Shown one piece after another: positions 1 to 11,130 of a stretch of 64,000 bases of DNA. How positions within the stretch are numbered: the first letter of the stretch is position 1; each line of letters starts with the position of its first letter. Both the position numbers and the translations under genes were made by a program. This DNA comes from Eutreptiella sp. 'Long Island Sound 2002' (lineage: Eukaryota; Euglenozoa; Euglenophyceae; Eutreptiales; Eutreptiaceae). The DNA lies in assembly GCA_964036045.1 (NCBI GenBank), contig OZ038385.1, positions 55,021,419 to 55,085,418 of the forward strand, given 5' to 3'. The notes under the pieces were generated by a model. That model worked only from the letters and a program-made list of their open reading frames with translations. It was not told the DNA's origin and made no database searches.

Positions 1-3000
1 TTTGGTGCAGGCCAGGGGTGCATCCCTGTATTGCCCCTCGACCAGTGCAACATACACTTAGGCCAGAACCTGGCTCACTGCCCCAGGACATTTTACCTCC
101 CTCAGGCACATATGTCGGTTTTGGTCTGCGAGAGTGGGGGGGGGGGGGGGGATCATGGAAAGGCTTCCTTTGTGTGTGTGTGTGTGTGTGTGTGTGCCAA
201 CTGCCAATTGCCCCGCCACAGGGCGCAATCAGTTCTCGCCAGTGGTAGTTCTTTGATTCTATTGTCCGCAAATCGGTCGATGCAGGTCAAGGTCAAATGT
301 ATGCACACTAGTTTGGCTCTGGGTCAGGCCGGTCTAGTGGCACTTGCGCTTGCACCAGTCTTCGACTAACCGCACACTGTCCAGGCTGCTTGACTCTACC
401 ACTTGTACTGCCACTTGTTGCTTGATTCCCCGCCCCCCGAATATTTTCTACGTGCGCCCTTCCTGCCACCCTTCTGTGGACCATTGGTGGTGCCATACTT
501 TATGCACTACTGATATCCATGCCCCCACTTTTGCTAGCATGTCAACCTCATCATTGTGGGGTAAACAGCTTTGTGCCCATAGACATGCATCACCTTGAAA
601 GCACTTGTGCGCATTGTAACCATTGCAAATACATCCTCCCAGATGCCCTCATGTCTCATCTCTACTTTTGGAGCACTTCTCTACTGAACTGCGACTAGTG
701 AGTTGGGGGCTCAAATATGCTGGATTTGGGAAGGCTATTTGTCAATGCAATGGCTGGAGTAGAGGAGAGGCCAAAGCTTTGATGACCAATATAGAAAGGA
801 GACTACTTTGTCTAGGCCCTCAGGAAGGTGGCCTGTGCACCCATGCAGCACCTTGTCTGGGCCCTCAGGAGAGTGGCCTCAGCGATCTCAACCAACCCAC
901 CCACACCAAACCAAAGTTGTGCAAATAATTTTAGTTTTGCCATAGGGGAGAGATGAACAAGAGCTTATTGTATATTAGGAAAGAGAACGGTGACCATTGT
1001 GTGATGTACTGTGGAAAGTTGATGTCAGTACGGTGGCCAGCCAACTTACCTTTTGGTTTCCTCGGCGTTTGCATTGTAAATACATGTCCCTTGCGGAAAA
1101 TTGTATATCAAAGGGTCAGGTGGGTGCCCGTGCCTATGACAGTGGGTCTGAGACAAGGAGCATATGTACTAGGGAGGGTGGGAGAGACACAACAAGCAAA
1201 ACACCCACCCTCTATCCTAGTTTACCTGACGGTAGAGGAGTAAGTAGTGGCACCAGAGCAGCGATAGCATAGCTCTTGAGACTTTGCGATTACTCCCTTG
1301 TAACCACAGCACAATTGCACAAAAAACACGCACACACACAGCACATGTGCAGCCGCTCGTGAAATGCACGTCGGATCACTCAAAGATGTCTAAAAATCGC
1401 AACCTCCTACCGCCACTGAGATGTGATCTTGTGAGTCCCCGCGAATTTCAACGATGGGACTGGCAATTCATCACACCGTGTTGGCACCAAGCACGTGCAA
1501 GATAGAGGAGTACTGGAGTACTAGTACGGTCGCTATTCAGTTTTTCTGAGCTATAACGCGTCATGAGTGGGGTAGATGTCACAGTGAGCTGCTTGAAGCA
1601 TCTGGGCCAGGCCATGAGAGTCAGGCGCTGGAAGGGGATAGGTGGTGGGAGACATAGAGTGCCTAGACATTCCACGAATGGCCCCAACGGCTGGGTTGCC
1701 ACATGAAGAGCATGCGTAGCAGATACTGGACATAATGGCAGACCTATTGGAAGCACTAGATGAAAAGTCAATGCTAACTGGCCCGTCAATTCTACCAAAG
1801 TTTGGGGAGTGGCAAATTAAAGGGGTCAAAACGCCATGGTTTTGTGAAATGGCGCTGACGGACTATGAGGCACCAGATGTATGGCCGGCATTGTGGAAGA
1901 CCAATATGCCCATGGTCACGCTTGAATTTATGTACAAAATAGTGTGGATTGTTTGAGTTGTCAATTGTTTGACCCTTTTACAAACCCAACTGACTTGTGC
2001 ACATGGTGGGGCCTCCACAAGCGATTGGGCAATACAAACTGCCAAAAAGTGACGAGACATTTTCATGTCAACATGATGCAGGTGTGCATGTCAGTAGAGA
2101 CCATGTCTATGGAAGCAAAAGCATGGTTCCGGAACACCGAGCAGCACGAAACCTCACATGTGGCAGGCACGCTAACGACTTGGTTTTGGCACAGGAGATA
2201 GGGGCCACCGGGGGAAGACTTGTTGGCGGATCAAGCAAGATTGACAAACATGCGCAACAGAGGCACGACCTCAAGGCAAGCGCAAGGACAACAGCGAAGA
2301 TCCAAATAGCACAAGACAGACAACGCAAAGATGCACAAGAAACAATGGCAACAGTTGCAAAGGGATGCGTGGACGGAAGCGGTAGCACTCCCGGAGCATG
2401 GGGCAAGAGTCCTTGGAAGCGGCAAGGCAAGGCGAGTACCACAGGCATCCACAGAACCGGCACAAGTGGAGCCCCATGGGTAATTGACGGCACAAGAAAG
2501 TTGTGGTTGCCAGCATGCACACACATGAGGAGGTTGGACAATGTGCTAGACATCATGCACAACGAGAGGCTAGGCATTGACTAGGACGGCAGTGATTAGG
2601 TGGGGGTGCACCAAGGGCTGGATGACACAGACTGAGAGTGGTCACCACCTTGCTCATAGCCAAGTACTAGGAAGTATGGAACGACAAGTCAGAGTTCATG
2701 GGCAGGTTGACGGACCTCACAGATTTTGTAGAGGAGTATACGATCACGCTGTGCGTGCATGCATGGGGGGATGGATTAGCGGAGGGAGGGCAAGTGGGGT
2801 AGGGGGTGTTCTTCCCTTTGGGGAGTACCCCAATGTTAGCCGACCGGTGTAGGCCCACAAACGAACAAGCGGGTCGAGGTGTTGGCAGTCTGCACAACGT
2901 TGCAGGTGGTGCACAGCCACAAGGACATTTGATCGTACAGCAACTTGAAGTGGTGTGTGGAAATACTGCATCTAGCTATGTGTGTGGGCGCCTAGTGGTG

Positions 3001-3271
3001 GGGTGCCCTCCCAAATGCAGTTTTTGAGCCAAAAACGGCCAATTGACAATGGTCGCCTAGAGCCTGCCTTCACATTGGTGAGTGTACATGAAAATCGTCC
3101 TGCTGGCTGGGGCATTGGACATCCATACTATGCCCGTCACTATGTTGGTGGTTCTGTCAGCTTCCTGCACTCTGATGCCACAGCAGATGCAAAAAATCTT
3201 CTCCTGCCCTGCCTGTCACCACGTCCGCTCATACAGATAGTGGAAAAGAGCACACAGGATGCAGTGATAAC
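1..3271. other. Non-coding or undetermined left flank
   Basis: No recognisable exon was found here. It lies downstream of the last identified lycopene cyclase exon, so it is probably intron of that gene. It contains a 16-base G run at 136-151 and a (GT)n microsatellite at about 172-196. A 195-codon open frame at 1997-2584 overlaps an equally long open frame on the other strand. It has no family motif and looks driven by base composition, being CA/GG-rich with few TA dinucleotides. Confidence 0.5.
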
Positions 3272-3351
3272 CTTCTTGATCTTGATGCCTTTCTGCTTCA
3301 TTCGCATCTCCAGGCGTGCCTTCAAGTCCTCCATTGTGACTGTTGGCCTCG
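3272..3351 (-). CDS. Lycopene cyclase exon: ARPxxxMEDL block
   Basis: The acceptor is TTGTTGACAG and the donor GTTATC follows AAGAAG. The exon encodes RPTVTMEDLKARLEMRM and a lysine-rich GIKIKK, matching the family segment in which a helix follows the SLVARP motif. It ends in phase 0. No downstream exon with the expected IPxGG motif was found between 3271 and 1. Confidence 0.82.
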
Positions 3352-6300
3352 CTGTCAACAAATGAACATGGATGCAGACACATAGCGCACCACACTAAAT
3401 ACAGCGACTGTAACAACCCTTACCGGTCCGTTCCAACATCTGGGCTCAAGCATACCCACAAGCGAAGTGTCTTCCACAAAGATGTGGGTTTCATCCGTGG
3501 GCATGGCATACAAAAATGTTGGGGTCTTGTCATAAGCTTTCCTGAAAGACACCAAGGCAGCTGTGACAACGCCCTGAAGCAGGAGCTGGCAATGCAATGT
3601 GCTGCAGAACGGTTGCAGGCATTTCGAGAAGGGAGAGCTGAGACGCAGACTGGGTGGCACGAACTTGTTTGAAGCATCTGTATGCCTCACCTGCAGGTCA
3701 CAGGTACAAGGTTCAATCCACAGTGCCTCCACCATTGCTTGTGGCCTCACAGGAGAAAACCAGGCAGGAGGCTTTTTCATTAAAAAAGAAAATTTCCGAC
3801 CGTCCAGTAGCCGGCTCATACTTTAGTTGGAGGGTAATAGATGGCAGTTTGGGGGCAACCGACGGCAGTTGGAGGGTATCAGATGGCGATTGGAGGGCAA
3901 CAGACACTGCTGGGGGACCACATCTTCTCAACAAAAAAATACCATCCACTAGGGTAAGTCCTGAGACCCGCACGATTAATTGGGCACCATAAGAATAAAG
4001 GGATTGTTTAAACGAGGGTGAATCATCCCAAATCAAAACTGAGGCGTGGTGTCCAGGCTCTGCAACCCACCTGCTATCCCTCTTCACCCCTCCTGCACCA
4101 TGGATCGCTCAGGATTCAGCACTGCTCAGACCACAGCTTACCGGTACCGGGGGCTGGGGTGGGGGGCGGAATGGCAGCCTGGGCTCCTCCGCCTGACCTA
4201 CCCACCCACCCACCCACATCAGAAAAATTTTCCTCAGGAAAAAAAATTAAATTTATCAACGGGATTATTAGATAGGTCAATTTTAGGTACACAATTTTTT
4301 TGACCTCTTATCCCCCCCCTAGGTTACGGTTGCCACTAAGCCCTGACCTGGTACTGTTATCTGCAGGAGGAGGACGGGGAGGGAGCACACACTTGTTGTC
4401 CCCCAGGTGATCGTCAGTCCAGTCCATCAGCAGCATTTCGTTCACTGGGAATCCATGTGGCCCTTCCGTCTCAATCTCCTCTCCATATGCCACTTGATAG
4501 GCGGGGGACCCACCTGCGCCGTAGTGCCAGCCCCAAGGCGACCCTGGCACGGTTTGACCACCTGCAACAGCATCCGGCGAGCTCAAGCTGCACAGGGCTT
4601 CATACGTCACTGACGAGGCGCCGCCGCAGGTTTCCGTGCGTCCTCATTCACGTACAACAGGTCTCCAAGGCTTCGAAATGCTTACAGATGGCTGGGTCCC
4701 AAGGGATCCCAATTGATGCCGGCGTGTTCCAGGGGGTCCCCACTACAGGGGGGGGGGGGGGGGGCGTGCCAAGTCAAATTCGCAATGGTAAATTTCACTG
4801 GAGGAAATTTTGCGGAAGCCCCTGAATTTTGTGTGGTGTATTTCGCGGACACTCCCAGAAATGTTGTGGTGTGTATGGTTTTGGCTTGTGCTTGGCTTGT
4901 GGTTGGCTTGTGCTTGGCTTGTGCGGGACCCATTGTAATTGACCTCGGAGACTACTAAGGAGTGGGGGGATTTCAGGGGCAGTCAACTTCGTGTGGGAAA
5001 TGTCGCATTTCAAATTGGCCGCGAAATTTCCGACGCGAAATCTAGGGGCTTCCGCAGTGGCTAAGCTCGACGTCGAGCATCGCAACTGCTCTCACACAGC
5101 CGATATAACTCTCGTCAAAAAGGTCTGCAGACATACCATCACCGTGTGCACACTACGGCGCTCACCGCCCTAGTTCTCGGATATGCTGGTTGCTGTGGTT
5201 GCCGCCTACTGGCTGTGCTGGGACTACTGCTTTGGACTAAAATTGTGCTGCTGAACTGCTGTCACTGGGCCAACTCCTTGCTGTAAGTGCTGCTGATTTG
5301 CTGAGCTGGCCTTGGGAAGGTTGAGAAGGTGCCATACATTTCATTGCCTTTTCCCATTGGTTTTCTCCACTGTCACTCTTGAAATCCTCTATCTCGACCC
5401 ATTGAAGTGGCGGCATGCCTCACGACTGCAAAGATATTTCTGCGCTGTGCGTCTAACCTTTGCAGGCCTGTGGAACCAAAAACATCCATCCATCCATGTT
5501 TAGACTTTAGACACCCCACTGCGGAAATCTGCCCAAGGGCGGTTAGGATACACTGGTCAGTGCTGACGCTGGGGCTGGTGGTGCAAAATTTTGACAGACG
5601 TTAGGGCGGCGCTTCGCTGGCCGAAATAAACTCCCACCAAACATTACCCTTCATCGAATCAAAGCAACACTAACCACAGGCACATTGTGGCTACGACAAC
5701 AGAGAAGGAGGGGACACTGTCAGAAGGACAGCTACAGCACCTGCTCCTGCCTTCTCTGCCTCACCCTTGTGCGCCGCCTTGGACAGCAAAGGGCTCCAAT
5801 CCTTCGTCATCCACTCACCGTTGCTGCGCAGTGGATGATGGGGTGTGTCCAGTAGCCCAAGTGGTGTGACAGGGTGATGTGACGGCAGGCCAAAAGCGAA
5901 TGTACAGAGGGGCGAAGACAGGGTTGAAAACGGGTTCGTGAAGAAAAGGTGTTTGTTCTCCTTGTGATCTCTTACTGTTCTCCTTATGGTTGCCCCCTTA
6001 GCAACCTAATACATCTTCTGCCAGGCTTTGGCGTTGGTAATCTTTTGTTGCCTTGGTGCATTCCTAACAAGGAGAACAACATTTCTTTTGGTGCCTACAA
6101 ACTTGCTGGCTTAGAAGACAGCACACTCTGTGGCATCACCTTCATCTGAAGAACTTGCACAGTCAAGCATCGTGACTCATTGTGTTGACCTGTGCAGACC
6201 CAACTGGGCATGTTCTTTGATGCACCATGGTCCACCAGAACCACCCTCCACTATCTTGGAGTCCGGAGAACCCAGAAGGGTGTGCAGGGCTGTCAGCGCT

Positions 6301-9300
6301 GGCAGCAGAGTGGCCACCAGTGTGCTGCGGTTGGGAGCACTGGGACACATATTCCATTCTCACGCACAGAATGGAATCTGCAATCCTTTCCGGTTTCCCT
6401 GCCCCCACAGTCTGGAGGCACGCCTCCACGAAACACCTTCAAGTTCATGAAACGAGAAGAATCAAACGGCAAGCGCATTCTGCTTTGATCCCTCAGAGTC
6501 ACACCAATGTCAATCAAGGGGGAAAGGTTTCCAGTCCAGGCTGCAATTGGCAACAAGCAGCCGTAAGAAACAGGTGGCATTTGCGAAAAGGGGGTAAGAC
6601 GTTCCACTTTCACTCACAAAATGGCACTACTAAACCCCCCACCCCACCAGTCTGGGCGAAAATGTTTGGTCCAACGCCACAGCGCCCTCTGAACGCGTTC
6701 CCCTGCCAATTTGGATTGGCCGGGCCAAGGCAGCGGGTGAAAACCAAGGCGGGGGGGTGCTCCATACAATCGATTTGTAAGATCTCACGGGGTCGCTGCC
6801 CAACGGCTGTTGTTGGCCACTGCCTTGCATTTCCCCAGGAGGAGCTGGTGGATGAGCTAAAAGAGGGGCAGCCGGGGGAAGGAGATTGGGTTACGGGCCG
6901 TGGGAATGCTACGCCCCTGGGTGCACTTGCAACCTTCAGCTCGTTCCTTCAACCTCCACCATTTTGGGGGCATTATGCATATCTTACGAAAAAGACTGTG
7001 TGGACGGCGCCTTTTGGCGCCAACACTCGGTGACCTCCTTGACCTAGCCACATGATGTTGGGGCTGGAGGGCTCAGAGAAACGGCTCCTGTCCTGCTGCA
7101 GCCCCCAGCCACTCCCATCACCTCCAGATCGACAGAGGCGACTAAACAGGGCAGATGACCCGCACGTGACTCCACAAACTGCATGATTTGCACCAGGCTG
7201 TTGCGCTCCACAGTGCACAGTGCTGGGGGCATGTATGCCCTTCACTGTTAGCCCTCAGCCTGCACTTCAGCACCAGGCTCAGCCCTGTAGCCACAGGCCC
7301 AGCCCTGCACCTTGCCTGAGGGCCAATCTTTTATCCCCAGCCTCCACCCCACGCCTCTGCCCAGGCCTGAGCTAGAGCATTGGCCTTGGGAAAAGACTTG
7401 AGATAAGCAACACCTGTGGGTGTTGTCGCTGCCAGGGGATTGGTACTTGAGCAATGGGGAGTAGTGGCCCGCCGCAACAACTGGCATTTGGCACAACACT
7501 GAGGGAGAAGGCTGATCAACATCCTCGGCGGTCGGTGCCATCTTGACTTGGCAGCGTTCGTTCCAGTTGCCGTCCTCAATCTGGGCGACGTGCCCCACAC
7601 AAAATTGCACTCCTAAGCTGACGCACTCTTCCAGCAGGAAGGTTTTGGTTTTCTGCAATGGACAGAAAAGGTGGCTGAGGGTATGAGTTGCAGACTTGCA
7701 GCACAGTCAGGACCTGGGCTGAGCTGAGATCTGAGCTAGGGGTTACATGGGCGGGCAGGTGCTCAGCCCCCCCCCCCCCCACCCAAGGAGGAGTCAGGAC
7801 TGCAGCGAGTGGCAATGCTGCTCCCATGCCCATTCAGTGCTTTTGCAAACAGCATTTTCAGGCGGAGCTTGAATGCATGTCATCAATCGAATTTCATGTC
7901 CTTGGGTGGGGGTGGAGGGGGTGGGGAGCCAAAAACTGCTGAAGCAGTTCTGTGCCCCCAAAAAGAATCCATATGGCCAAACAGCGTAAAAAAAACAAAA
8001 AAAAGGTCAAAAACGTGCTATCTAAATTTGAGGATAGTCACAATATTGAATTTGCTGGAGGCTATTGGCTGCTTGTTGCTACGCGGCCAGGGGGGGGAGG
8101 GGACCCAAAATTTGGAAGCGCGAAATTTGGTGGAGAGAAATCTGGCATAAATTCTGAAATACCATCGCAAAATTTGGTACAAAATTCCGATAGTGTGGCT
8201 CAACAAGCATAGACTGTGAATGGTGGTTGTCATTTCCTACAGGCCTTGGTTGGTTGCAGTCATTTCCTGGAAGCTTGTAGATGCCTGTTGGCTCCTGCAG
8301 ACGTATTGCAGCGGCTCCAACTAGCCTGCTAAAGGGTCCTTATAGGGTACCACGCCTTTGCCCTCAGCCAACCCTTGCGGGAACACATCAGTATGGGAAA
8401 TTTTACAGCTTGGCCCTTTGAGCCTGTTTCCTAGACCCTGCCCCCCCCTTATTCAGACAGGCTTGAAGGGCCCCCCTCCCCGGGGTTGCAATGGAGTGGC
8501 AGCCCTGTGTTGAGGGTTCGCAATCCAATGAAATTGGATCCAGGAGCATGATTGCGCCTCAGGGCTGCTTGCAGGGGGGGGGGGGTTAAGGTGGAGTAGG
8601 CCTGCCAGCTGGTTTGACGCATTGCATGCCCCCAGGCTGTCACAGCCTGTGTATGATCGCTGGAGCGGGGGTAGGGGGGTTTGCCATCCCCCCCCCCCTC
8701 CTCCACTCGTGCAGGGCAGGACCACTCAGCAAAAGCCAGGCGAAATCTGACCTGAAAACTTGGAAATCCCGAATCACAAAGTTAAAAATGACAATCCCAC
8801 AGTGCAGGATGCATCAACACTTGGATCAGCATGGAAATTGTAAAGATCAGTTACTGCCATCCCCCCCTCTCCTCCCTGATCCCCTGCCAACCCCTGAGGA
8901 CACAAGACTCCTTCACAACTGTCCCAAACTCGGTTTGCACACGGCTCAACCGATCCTTCCCCTCCCTTACCCTACACACCTCTCGGTCCACCCGTCCGTA
9001 TGGTCGGTTCAGCACATCCCCTTCCTCAGTGGTGTACTGAATGCGCGTCTTCTCCCAAGTCTGCGCGAGGGTGTCCTCTGGTAGCCCCATGGAATGCCAC
9101 TCCTCAGCCCAAACCCCGTAGTTGTTGGGCCAGTCATTTGCCATAGCATTGTCCACTACCACGACACTGAGACCAGCCTTAGCCATCTGCCATGCCAGCG
9201 CAAGACCAGCAGGGCCTCCACCAACCACGCATGCTGCGTAGGTGTGCTGTGGGTTGTAGGCTGGGAGAGCAACGGTACGGTAATGCCCTGCCACACCGGG

Positions 9301-9312
9301 CGATGCTGGCAC
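3272..9312 (-). CDS. Lycopene cyclase gene (FAD-dependent, carotenoid synthesis), partial multi-exon
   Basis: Five minus-strand exons fit the plant/algal lycopene beta/epsilon cyclase family, which cyclises the ends of lycopene in the plastid. In coding order they are 9312-8980, 7652-7548, 4513-4393, 3541-3456 and 3351-3272. The first has the dinucleotide-binding motif GGGPAGLA followed by WPNNYGVW and RPYGRV. The second has the family segment LLEECVSLGVQF. The third has AYQVAYG and LLMDWTDDHL, the fourth TPTFLYAMP and EDTSLV, and the fifth completes ARPTVTMEDL. Exons 3-5 join in phase across GT-AG introns. Not found are the exon with the conserved DATG segment (expected between 7547 and 4514), the transit-peptide exon and the C-terminal exons with the second Gly-rich motif. 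The gene therefore probably runs off the left edge or is broken. I cannot separate beta from epsilon cyclase. Confidence 0.85.
3456..3541 (-). CDS. Lycopene cyclase exon: TPTFLYAMP block
   Basis: This 86-nt exon lies between the acceptor CTTTCAG and the donor GTATGC. It encodes KAYDKTPTFLYAMP followed by HIFVEDTSLV, the diagnostic lycopene cyclase block (PTFLYAMP, E[ED]TSLVA). It ends with one base of a codon, which the next exon completes to give SLVARP exactly as in the family. Confidence 0.88.
3542..4392 (-). other. Intron within lycopene cyclase
   Basis: The GT-AG intron lies between the MDW exon and the YAMP exon. It contains a short tandem motif at about 3830-3905 in which 'ggcagttggagggt' recurs three to four times with a ~25-30-base period. 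A G/C-rich stretch and A/T-rich inverted fragments lie at 4215-4300. I see no coding segment. Confidence 0.6.
4393..4513 (-). CDS. Lycopene cyclase exon: QVAYG / MDW block
   Basis: The exon encodes SPAYQVAYGEEIE and, after a short acidic stretch, NEMLLMDWTDDHLGDN. These match the family blocks (YQVAYG and the MDxxD segment). The donor GTGTGT at 4392-4391 leaves two bases of a codon, and the next exon (3541) completes it with one base. The acceptor at 4514 is pyrimidine-poor and therefore uncertain. Confidence 0.75.
4811..5056. mobile_element. MITE-like inverted-repeat element
   Basis: Arms 4811-4849 and 5017-5056 are imperfect reverse complements of about 40 bases. The outer 13 bases (TGCGGAAGCCCCT against AGGGGCTTCCGCA) are perfect, and the inner parts share ATTTCGCGG. 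The enclosed ~165 bases include an 11-mer tandem repeat (GGCTTGTGCTT type, about 4 copies, 4878-4924). There is no ORF inside. It lies in lycopene cyclase intron DNA, next to a poly-G tract at about 4750-4764. Confidence 0.6.
5057..7547. other. Probable intron of lycopene cyclase; missing DATG exon expected here
   Basis: No convincing exon is visible on either strand. The 268-codon open frame at 6227-7033 (plus) has low-complexity, frame-independent composition and no family motif. A GGCGCC-TTTT-GGCGCC hairpin lies at 7006-7021 and belongs to a dispersed family (see findings). By family order an exon carrying the VxDATG segment should fall in this interval on the minus strand, but I could not find it. 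Confidence 0.4.
7548..7652 (-). CDS. Lycopene cyclase exon 2 (segment after RPYGRV)
   Basis: The acceptor CATTGCAG lies directly above 7652. The exon starts KTKTFLLEECVSLGVQF and continues to a VAQIEDGNW segment, matching the helix-strand block that follows the RPYGRV motif in lycopene cyclases. The phase (0) agrees with the preceding exon. The lower border is uncertain: I place it at the weak donor GTCAAG (7547), because family similarity stops there although the frame stays open for longer. Confidence 0.65.
7653..8979 (-). other. Intron of lycopene cyclase (exon 1 to exon 2)
   Basis: This ~1.3-kb GT-AG intron contains poly-C/poly-G runs (about 7771-7782, 8575-8586 and 8689-8698). AAATTTGG/GCGCGAAATTT-type short repeats lie at about 8105-8185. 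I see no coding evidence. Confidence 0.6.
8980..9312 (-). CDS. Lycopene cyclase exon: FAD-binding domain
   Basis: This 333-nt, phase-0 exon has an acceptor of pyrimidine-rich sequence ending TTCAG at 9313-9314 and the donor GTGTGT just below 8980. It encodes 111 residues with the Rossmann signature VVGGGPAGLALAWQMA, a beta strand ending in VVVVD, then NNYGVWAEEW and the RPYGRVDR motif. These are the most conserved N-terminal blocks of lycopene cyclases. The reading frame beyond the donor has no similarity to the family, which supports the splice. Confidence 0.9.
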
Positions 9313-10532
9313 CTGAACAAACAAATGCAGGGCCTGTAAATTACGAGGCATTTGAAAAAAAAACATAGAAAGCAAACCTCCAGCCATCCATCTCTGTCCA
9401 TCAAGAAAAAGCCAGCCAACCAAGCATTAATCACCAACCGCTGTGTGCCATGGGTTACCTGTCAACCTCTGTCAGTTTGTGCTGTCGGTATTCGAATAAC
9501 TGGAGCTGTGCCCATGCTTTACACTCCCCCATACCCCGCACCCCAACACTTCCCAAAAACATATTTTCCCGGTGGCTTGGGACAGGCAATAGACAGGTTG
9601 ACAAATTCCGGCTTAAACTTCAAACCAGTGCGAACACCCATGAGAAGCAACCAACTCACTCACTCAGCCTTTATGGCAAAGCCCCATTCCCATCCTCTCG
9701 CCCCTATCACCTACAGGTGGGTGCCTTTTTGCCTGAAATACTCTCTGGCACCTCGCAGTGTATGTAATTACAGAAGACAAGGGTGCAAGCTGTTCATCTG
9801 TAACCTTCACCAGGATAAACCTCAAAACCAGCGAACACGAGGTACAGAGGAAAATCTCAACAAATCTTTGTTCAGCAAAAACACACAATGGACAGGTCGT
9901 TGGTAAATACATATGGATGGGATGGCCGTACATGTACCTGCTTATGCAAGGAGGAGGAGGAGGAGGAGATGCGGTCCCCTGGTAGGGCGGGCAGGCACCA
10001 GCCGGCCCCCACCGATCTGGACCATCGATTCGATGGGGGGGACCCTGACCGCGGGCCCAGTCTGGTTCAGCATGATGGCGGCGGCTCTCCTCTTCGTCTC
10101 CTCCCTACGGACTCATGGCCCACGCCACAACCCGACCATGCGCAGCGGGTACCAACCAGGAGCCCCGGAGGGGGGCGAGGCAGGGAATCCAGCTCCACTT
10201 CCGGCTCGGCTGCCGGCCCCCTAGGGGGTGGGGACACAGTCACACGGGTGTGGGCCCTTAGCCTGCTAGGTACTACCGAAGGGCGGCGTTTGGCCGGCTG
10301 GTCACGGGGGCTTGGTCCGTAGCCTGATCCCACACCCCGCCGCGCAGCCCTCGTGGTGCCAGTATGCGGTAGGGCAAACCCTCCCTCGGTGCATATTCCG
10401 GCGTGAAACGTACATGAGGTCGGAGATTGAGGTCGGGGATGCTCACCGTGCTAGACGCCATGCCAGCGGTAGGTGGTAGGACTGGACCCTAGCCGCGATT
10501 GTGCAGGCGGCATGCCCCTTGACGATCGTGCG
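9313..10532. other. Non-coding, microsatellite-bearing region
   Basis: No exon was recognised. There is a (GGA)n run at about 9949-9968. From about 9970 the sequence becomes sharply GC-rich and stays so to about 11700. If the exon at 16523-16723 belongs to the lycopene cyclase, this interval is intron. Confidence 0.45.
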
Positions 10533-11130
10533 GGACCCATCCCCACACACCTGCGTCTAGACCAAGGAGGACTCGGGTGTACCCTTTGCGGGGGGGCGCG
10601 CCAGACCTGTAGCATGTCCCCTACAGGTACCGCATTGGGCGTCCCTATCCCCTAACCGGCAACCGATGGCCGGCGGGGACTCCGCCGCAGCGTCGGAGGG
10701 GAGAAATTGCACCCACCTACACCCCCCCATGGGGCGCCCCCATCCCCCCACGGTCCATCCAGGACCGAGGGGACTCGGGTGCATCCGCGGATGTTTGGGG
10801 GGGGGGGGGGGGACTACATCCACCTACTCCATCCCCTCACGAGGGGTCCCTATCCCCACACGGCCTGCCCAGGCTCGAGGGGACTCGGGTGTATGTGCCG
10901 CCGTATGGGGGGGGAAGGGCTGCACCCACATGCACCATGCCCCCATGGGGCGTCCTTATTCCCACACGGTCCACCCAAGACCGACGGGACTTGGGTGTAT
11001 CCGCTGCTGTGTGGGGGGGAGGGACTACACCCACCTACACTAGCCCTCCACGGGGCAAACCTAATCCCACACGGTCCGCCCAAGATCGAGGGGACCGGGG
11101 TGTATCCGGTGGTGCGTGGTGGTTGTGTGT
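10533..11130. repeat. GC-rich tandem repeat, ~95-120-bp unit, about 5 copies
   Basis: Diverged copies each contain a 'cccacacggtccacccaaga' type start, then 'ggggactcgggtgtatccg' and a G-rich end of 7-17 G. They start at about 10533, 10743, 10853, 10970 and 11065. The G tract in the 10.8-kb copy is 16 or more long. Several frame-independent open frames cross the array and are by-products of the repeat. Confidence 0.75.

Noticed and set aside
1997-2584. 195-codon plus-strand open frame with a 156-codon ORF opposite
   Set aside because: Both strands are open because of CA/TG-rich composition. No domain or splice context was seen.
6227-7033. 268-codon plus-strand open frame
   Set aside because: It has no motif, the composition is the same in other frames, and it lies in what should be an intron of a minus-strand gene.
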